Positions 8,510 through 10,909 of a stretch of 10,909 nt of DNA are shown piece after piece. The stretch is from assembly GCA_947454585.1 (NCBI GenBank), contig CANGML010000035.1, positions 1 through 10,909 on the forward strand, in the 5' to 3' direction. Within the stretch, counting starts at the first letter, position 1. Each line of letters begins with the position of its first letter. The notes under the pieces were generated by a model, which was not told the origin of the DNA, ran no database searches, and was given only the letters and a program-made list of their open reading frames with translations. Source of the stretch: Comamonadaceae bacterium (lineage in GTDB: Bacteria; Pseudomonadota; Gammaproteobacteria; Burkholderiales; Burkholderiaceae_C). The position numbers were made by a program, and so were the translations under genes.

Positions 8510-9613
8510 ATGTTATTCCATTCCACTATTCGCAACGAACTGGCTCGCAGCTTTGGCGCCACCCTCGTCGTGCTGGTCACTATTGTGATGACCATCATGC
8601 TCATCCGCACCTTGGGTCAGGCGTCACAAGGCAGCGTGAACCCCTCTGAGGTGGGACTGGTCATGGGCTTCACCATGCTGGGGCATTTGCCAACCGTGCT
8701 CACGATGAGTCTTTTCATTGCCTGCGTGGGGACCTTATCGCGTACCTATTTAGAGAGCGAAATGGTGATTTGGCTCGTGAGTGGCAAAGGCCTACGCGCC
8801 TTTTTGCGGCCCATGCTGCACTTTGCCTGGCCCATGCTGCTCGCCGTGGGAGTTTTGGTGCTACTGGTTTGGCCTTGGTCCAACCAGCAAATCAGCGAAC
8901 TCAAAGAGCGCTTTGAGCGCCGGGGCGACTTAGAACGCGTTTCACCGGGACAGTTCCAAGAATCGGCCAATGGCTTACGTGTGTTTTTTATCGACAAAGA
9001 CAGTGTGGAAAACAAAGAAGGTAAAAACGTCTTTATTTCCTCGACCGATCACGGCAAGCAAGCCATGACCTCCTCCAAGCTAGGTCACATTGAACTGATC
9101 GATGATGAACGTTTTTTAATACTGAACCTGGGCCAACGGGTCGAACAAACCATTGGTGAAAGTGATATCAAAGTCAGCGAATTCAAAGTGTATGGGACCC
9201 GTATTGGCCAGGATGTGAAAGCAGCCTCCAACACCCCAGCCAAAGCTGTGGACACTGTTCAATTGATTCAACAACCCAGCCCCATTCACTTGGGCGAACT
9301 GGCCTGGCGCATCGGGTTGGTGATAGCGGCCCTGAATTTAGTGATCATCGCGCTGGCAATTACCAGTGCGAACCATCGTGTCGGTCGAGGTGGCAACTTG
9401 GCCTTGGCCTTGTTTATTTTTGTGGTCTATTACAACTTCATCAATCTGGGACAAAGTTGGATTAGCGCTGGCAAGGTGCAGTTCCTGCCCTTTCTCATCG
9501 CCTTGCATGGCGGTGTGTTGTGTGCGGCGTTGATGTGGCTAACCATTCGACATAACAACTGGACCTGGCGGCAAGTGCTGCGGCTGTCACCCCCATCGGA
9601 GACTCGCGCATGA
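8510..9613 (+). CDS. lptF: Lipopolysaccharide export permease LptF
   Basis: A 367-residue inner-membrane protein. With LptG it forms the transmembrane part of the LptB2FG ABC transporter, which extracts lipopolysaccharide from the inner membrane and passes it to LptC and LptA. Membrane segments lie near residues 16-34, 49-73 and 102-122, then a periplasmic beta-jellyroll region (about 125-260), then segments near 265-287, 298-314 and 326-346: the standard 3+3 layout. The start FHSTIRNELARSFGATLVVLVTIV and the region RTYLESEMVIWLVSGKG, with its cytoplasmic coupling helix, are typical. The ATG at 8510 fits the family's usual N-terminus, yet no Shine-Dalgarno precedes it. CATAAT at 8483-8488, which overlaps the pepA start codon on the opposite strand, is a possible -10 but lacks a clear -35. 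lptG overlaps its end by four bases. Confidence 0.95.
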   Translation: MLFHSTIRNELARSFGATLVVLVTIVMTIMLIRTLGQASQGSVNPSEVGLVMGFTMLGHLPTVLTMSLFIACVGTLSRTYLESEMVIWLVSGKGLRAFLRPMLHFAWPMLLAVGVLVLLVWPWSNQQISELKERFERRGDLERVSPGQFQESANGLRVFFIDKDSVENKEGKNVFISSTDHGKQAMTSSKLGHIELIDDERFLILNLGQRVEQTIGESDIKVSEFKVYGTRIGQDVKAASNTPAKAVDTVQLIQQPSPIHLGELAWRIGLVIAALNLVIIALAITSANHRVGRGGNLALALFIFVVYYNFINLGQSWISAGKVQFLPFLIALHGGVLCAALMWLTIRHNNWTWRQVLRLSPPSETRA

Positions 9614-10710
9614 GAACCTTGCGTCGTCTGATTTATGGCGAAGTGCTGATCGCGGTGAGCTTTGTCACCTTGGGGTTTTTGGCCCTGCTGTTTTTCTTTG
9701 ACTTCGTGGACGAACTGCAAGGCATTGGCAGCAACAACGGCGCCTACCAGCTCAAGCACGCCTTGACTTATGTGCTTTTGTTAGTACCCAGCCACTTGTA
9801 TGAGTTGCTGCCCATCTCTGTGCTCATTGGCACCATCTTCGTGATGGCACGCCTAGCCCAAAGCTCTGAGTTCACCATTTTGCGAACCAGCGGTTTAGGA
9901 CCCATCTTGGCTTTGCGTAACTTACTGGGTTTGGGGCTGGCTTTTGTGGTGCTGACCTTTGCCGTTGGTGACTACTTGTCTCCCCTGTGTGACCGTTACG
10001 CCCAGTTACTCAAGTCTCGTTACATGGCACAAATCAAAGTCGGCTCCACGGGCGCTTGGTTGCGTGAACGGCAAGGCGACAACAGCTATGCTGTCAACGT
10101 CAACACGCTGACACCAGATGGCAACCCCAGTGGGATCCGGATTTTTGAGTTCAACAAAGAGGGGCGTTGGATCGCTCTGACGAAAGCTAACGAGGGTGTA
10201 CTTTCTGCAGAAGAAACTTGGACGCTCAAAAATACCGAACGCAGCGAAGTCACCGTCAAAAACGGCGAGTTATTCCTCAAACGCACGCCTTTTAACGCAC
10301 AAGCTTGGTCCACCGGCATTTCGGCTGAAATGGTGTCGGTGGCGCTGCTCAAGCCAGACCGCATGGGCACCGTTGATCTGTTTCGATACATTCAGCATCT
10401 GTCAGAAAATGGGCAAACCACGCAACGGTTTGAAATTGAATTTTGGAAAAAAGTTTTCTATCCCCTGAGCTGCTTGGTCATGGTGGTACTGGCCTTGCCC
10501 TTTGCCTATCTACATTTCCGAAGCGGCAATATCGCAAGTCATGTGTTTGGCGGCGTGCTCGCAGGCATCAGCTTCTTCTTACTCAATAACGTGTTCAGCT
10601 ACATGGGCAACATCAACAGCTGGGCGCCTTGGTTCGCAGCGGCAGCCCCTGGCATGCTTTACTCCATCGTTTCGTTGGCCGCGTTTGGCTGGCTGGTTCT
10701 TCGCCAATAA
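9610..10710 (+). CDS. lptG: Lipopolysaccharide export permease LptG
   Basis: A 366-residue partner of LptF in the LptB2FG lipopolysaccharide transporter. It has the same plan: membrane segments near residues 12-31, 52-78 and 104-120, a periplasmic beta-jellyroll region (about 125-270), then segments near 283-301, 309-328 and 342-363. The cytoplasmic loop RLAQSSEFTILRTSGL (81-96) is the conserved coupling region that contacts LptB. VGSTGAWLRE and NSYAVNVNTL belong to the jellyroll. Length is normal. The start ATG shares bases with the lptF stop (ATGA, 9610-9613), so translation is coupled and the two subunits should be made in similar amounts. lptB, lptC and lptA are not in this window, which is usual because they lie elsewhere. 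Confidence 0.95.
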   Translation: MRTLRRLIYGEVLIAVSFVTLGFLALLFFFDFVDELQGIGSNNGAYQLKHALTYVLLLVPSHLYELLPISVLIGTIFVMARLAQSSEFTILRTSGLGPILALRNLLGLGLAFVVLTFAVGDYLSPLCDRYAQLLKSRYMAQIKVGSTGAWLRERQGDNSYAVNVNTLTPDGNPSGIRIFEFNKEGRWIALTKANEGVLSAEETWTLKNTERSEVTVKNGELFLKRTPFNAQAWSTGISAEMVSVALLKPDRMGTVDLFRYIQHLSENGQTTQRFEIEFWKKVFYPLSCLVMVVLALPFAYLHFRSGNIASHVFGGVLAGISFFLLNNVFSYMGNINSWAPWFAAAAPGMLYSIVSLAAFGWLVLRQ

Positions 10711-10729
10711 AGTTTTGACTGTTTTATCT

Positions 10730-10909
10730 ATGCACGCCATTATTTTGTTTGCCCACGGCTCGCGTGATCCACTGTGGCACAAGCCCATTCAAGCTGTCGC
10801 CGAGCGCATCATCCTGCGCTCGCCCAACACCATCGTGCGCTGTGCCTACCTGGAGCTGACCGAGCCTGACTTGCCCCATGTGGCCCAATCCCTGGTCGCC
10901 GAGGGCGCC
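10730..10909 (+). CDS. CbiX/SirB-type sirohydrochlorin chelatase domain protein, 3' end missing
   Basis: Only the first 60 residues are present; the frame runs to the last base without a stop. The start MHAIILFAHGSRDPLWHKP matches the N-terminus of CbiX/SirB chelatases, where the His in the AHGSRD motif is a metal and tetrapyrrole ligand; RCAYLELTEPDLPHV fits the next conserved segment. Such proteins insert cobalt, nickel or iron into sirohydrochlorin for cobalamin, coenzyme F430 or siroheme. In betaproteobacteria without complete cobalamin synthesis, a short CbiX could serve siroheme for sulfite or nitrite reductase; that is inference. The ATG lies 19 bases after the lptG stop with no obvious Shine-Dalgarno and no terminator between, so it may be read from the lpt transcript. 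Confidence 0.8.
   Translation, partial: MHAIILFAHGSRDPLWHKPIQAVAERIILRSPNTIVRCAYLELTEPDLPHVAQSLVAEGA

Overview
The window reads as chromosomal DNA of a betaproteobacterium, most likely a Burkholderiales member of the Comamonadaceae type (Limnohabitans, Rhodoferax, Curvibacter or similar). This rests on protein resemblance and gene order recalled from knowledge, not on a search. Coding density is high, base composition is moderately GC-rich, and only one gap exceeds 200 bases. No rRNA, tRNA, insertion sequence, CRISPR array or prophage gene is visible.

Layout. (1) Bases 1-3743, plus strand: a 5'-truncated circularly permuted ATP-grasp/alpha-E fusion protein, a transglutaminase-like protein 3 bases later, a RidA-family protein, and a DUF1345 membrane protein. 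The first two belong to a widespread but poorly understood peptide-ligation/protein-modification gene cluster whose other members would lie upstream. (2) Bases 3749-4807, minus: an MreB actin homologue without mreC, mreD, mrdA or rodA beside it, so perhaps a second, stand-alone paralogue. (3) Bases 4940-5131, minus: a 63-residue basic protein of unknown function, followed by a strong hairpin terminator. (4) Bases 5336-6487, minus: a periplasmic branched-chain amino acid type binding protein with its own terminator. (5) Bases 6540-8485, minus: pepA and then holC. (6) Bases 8510-10710, plus: lptF and lptG, the permease pair for lipopolysaccharide export, divergent from pepA. (7) Bases 10730-10909, plus: the start of a CbiX-type chelatase, cut by the window end.

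The pepA-holC block divergent from lptF-lptG is an arrangement also known in enterobacteria, so the right half is core genome. The left half is more lineage-specific. The items most worth a second look are the ATP-grasp/alpha-E/transglutaminase cassette, the solitary mreB with its unknown small upstream neighbour, and a perfect inverted repeat that ends against the ridA start codon with the ribosome binding site in its loop. None of these proves a new system from this sequence alone.
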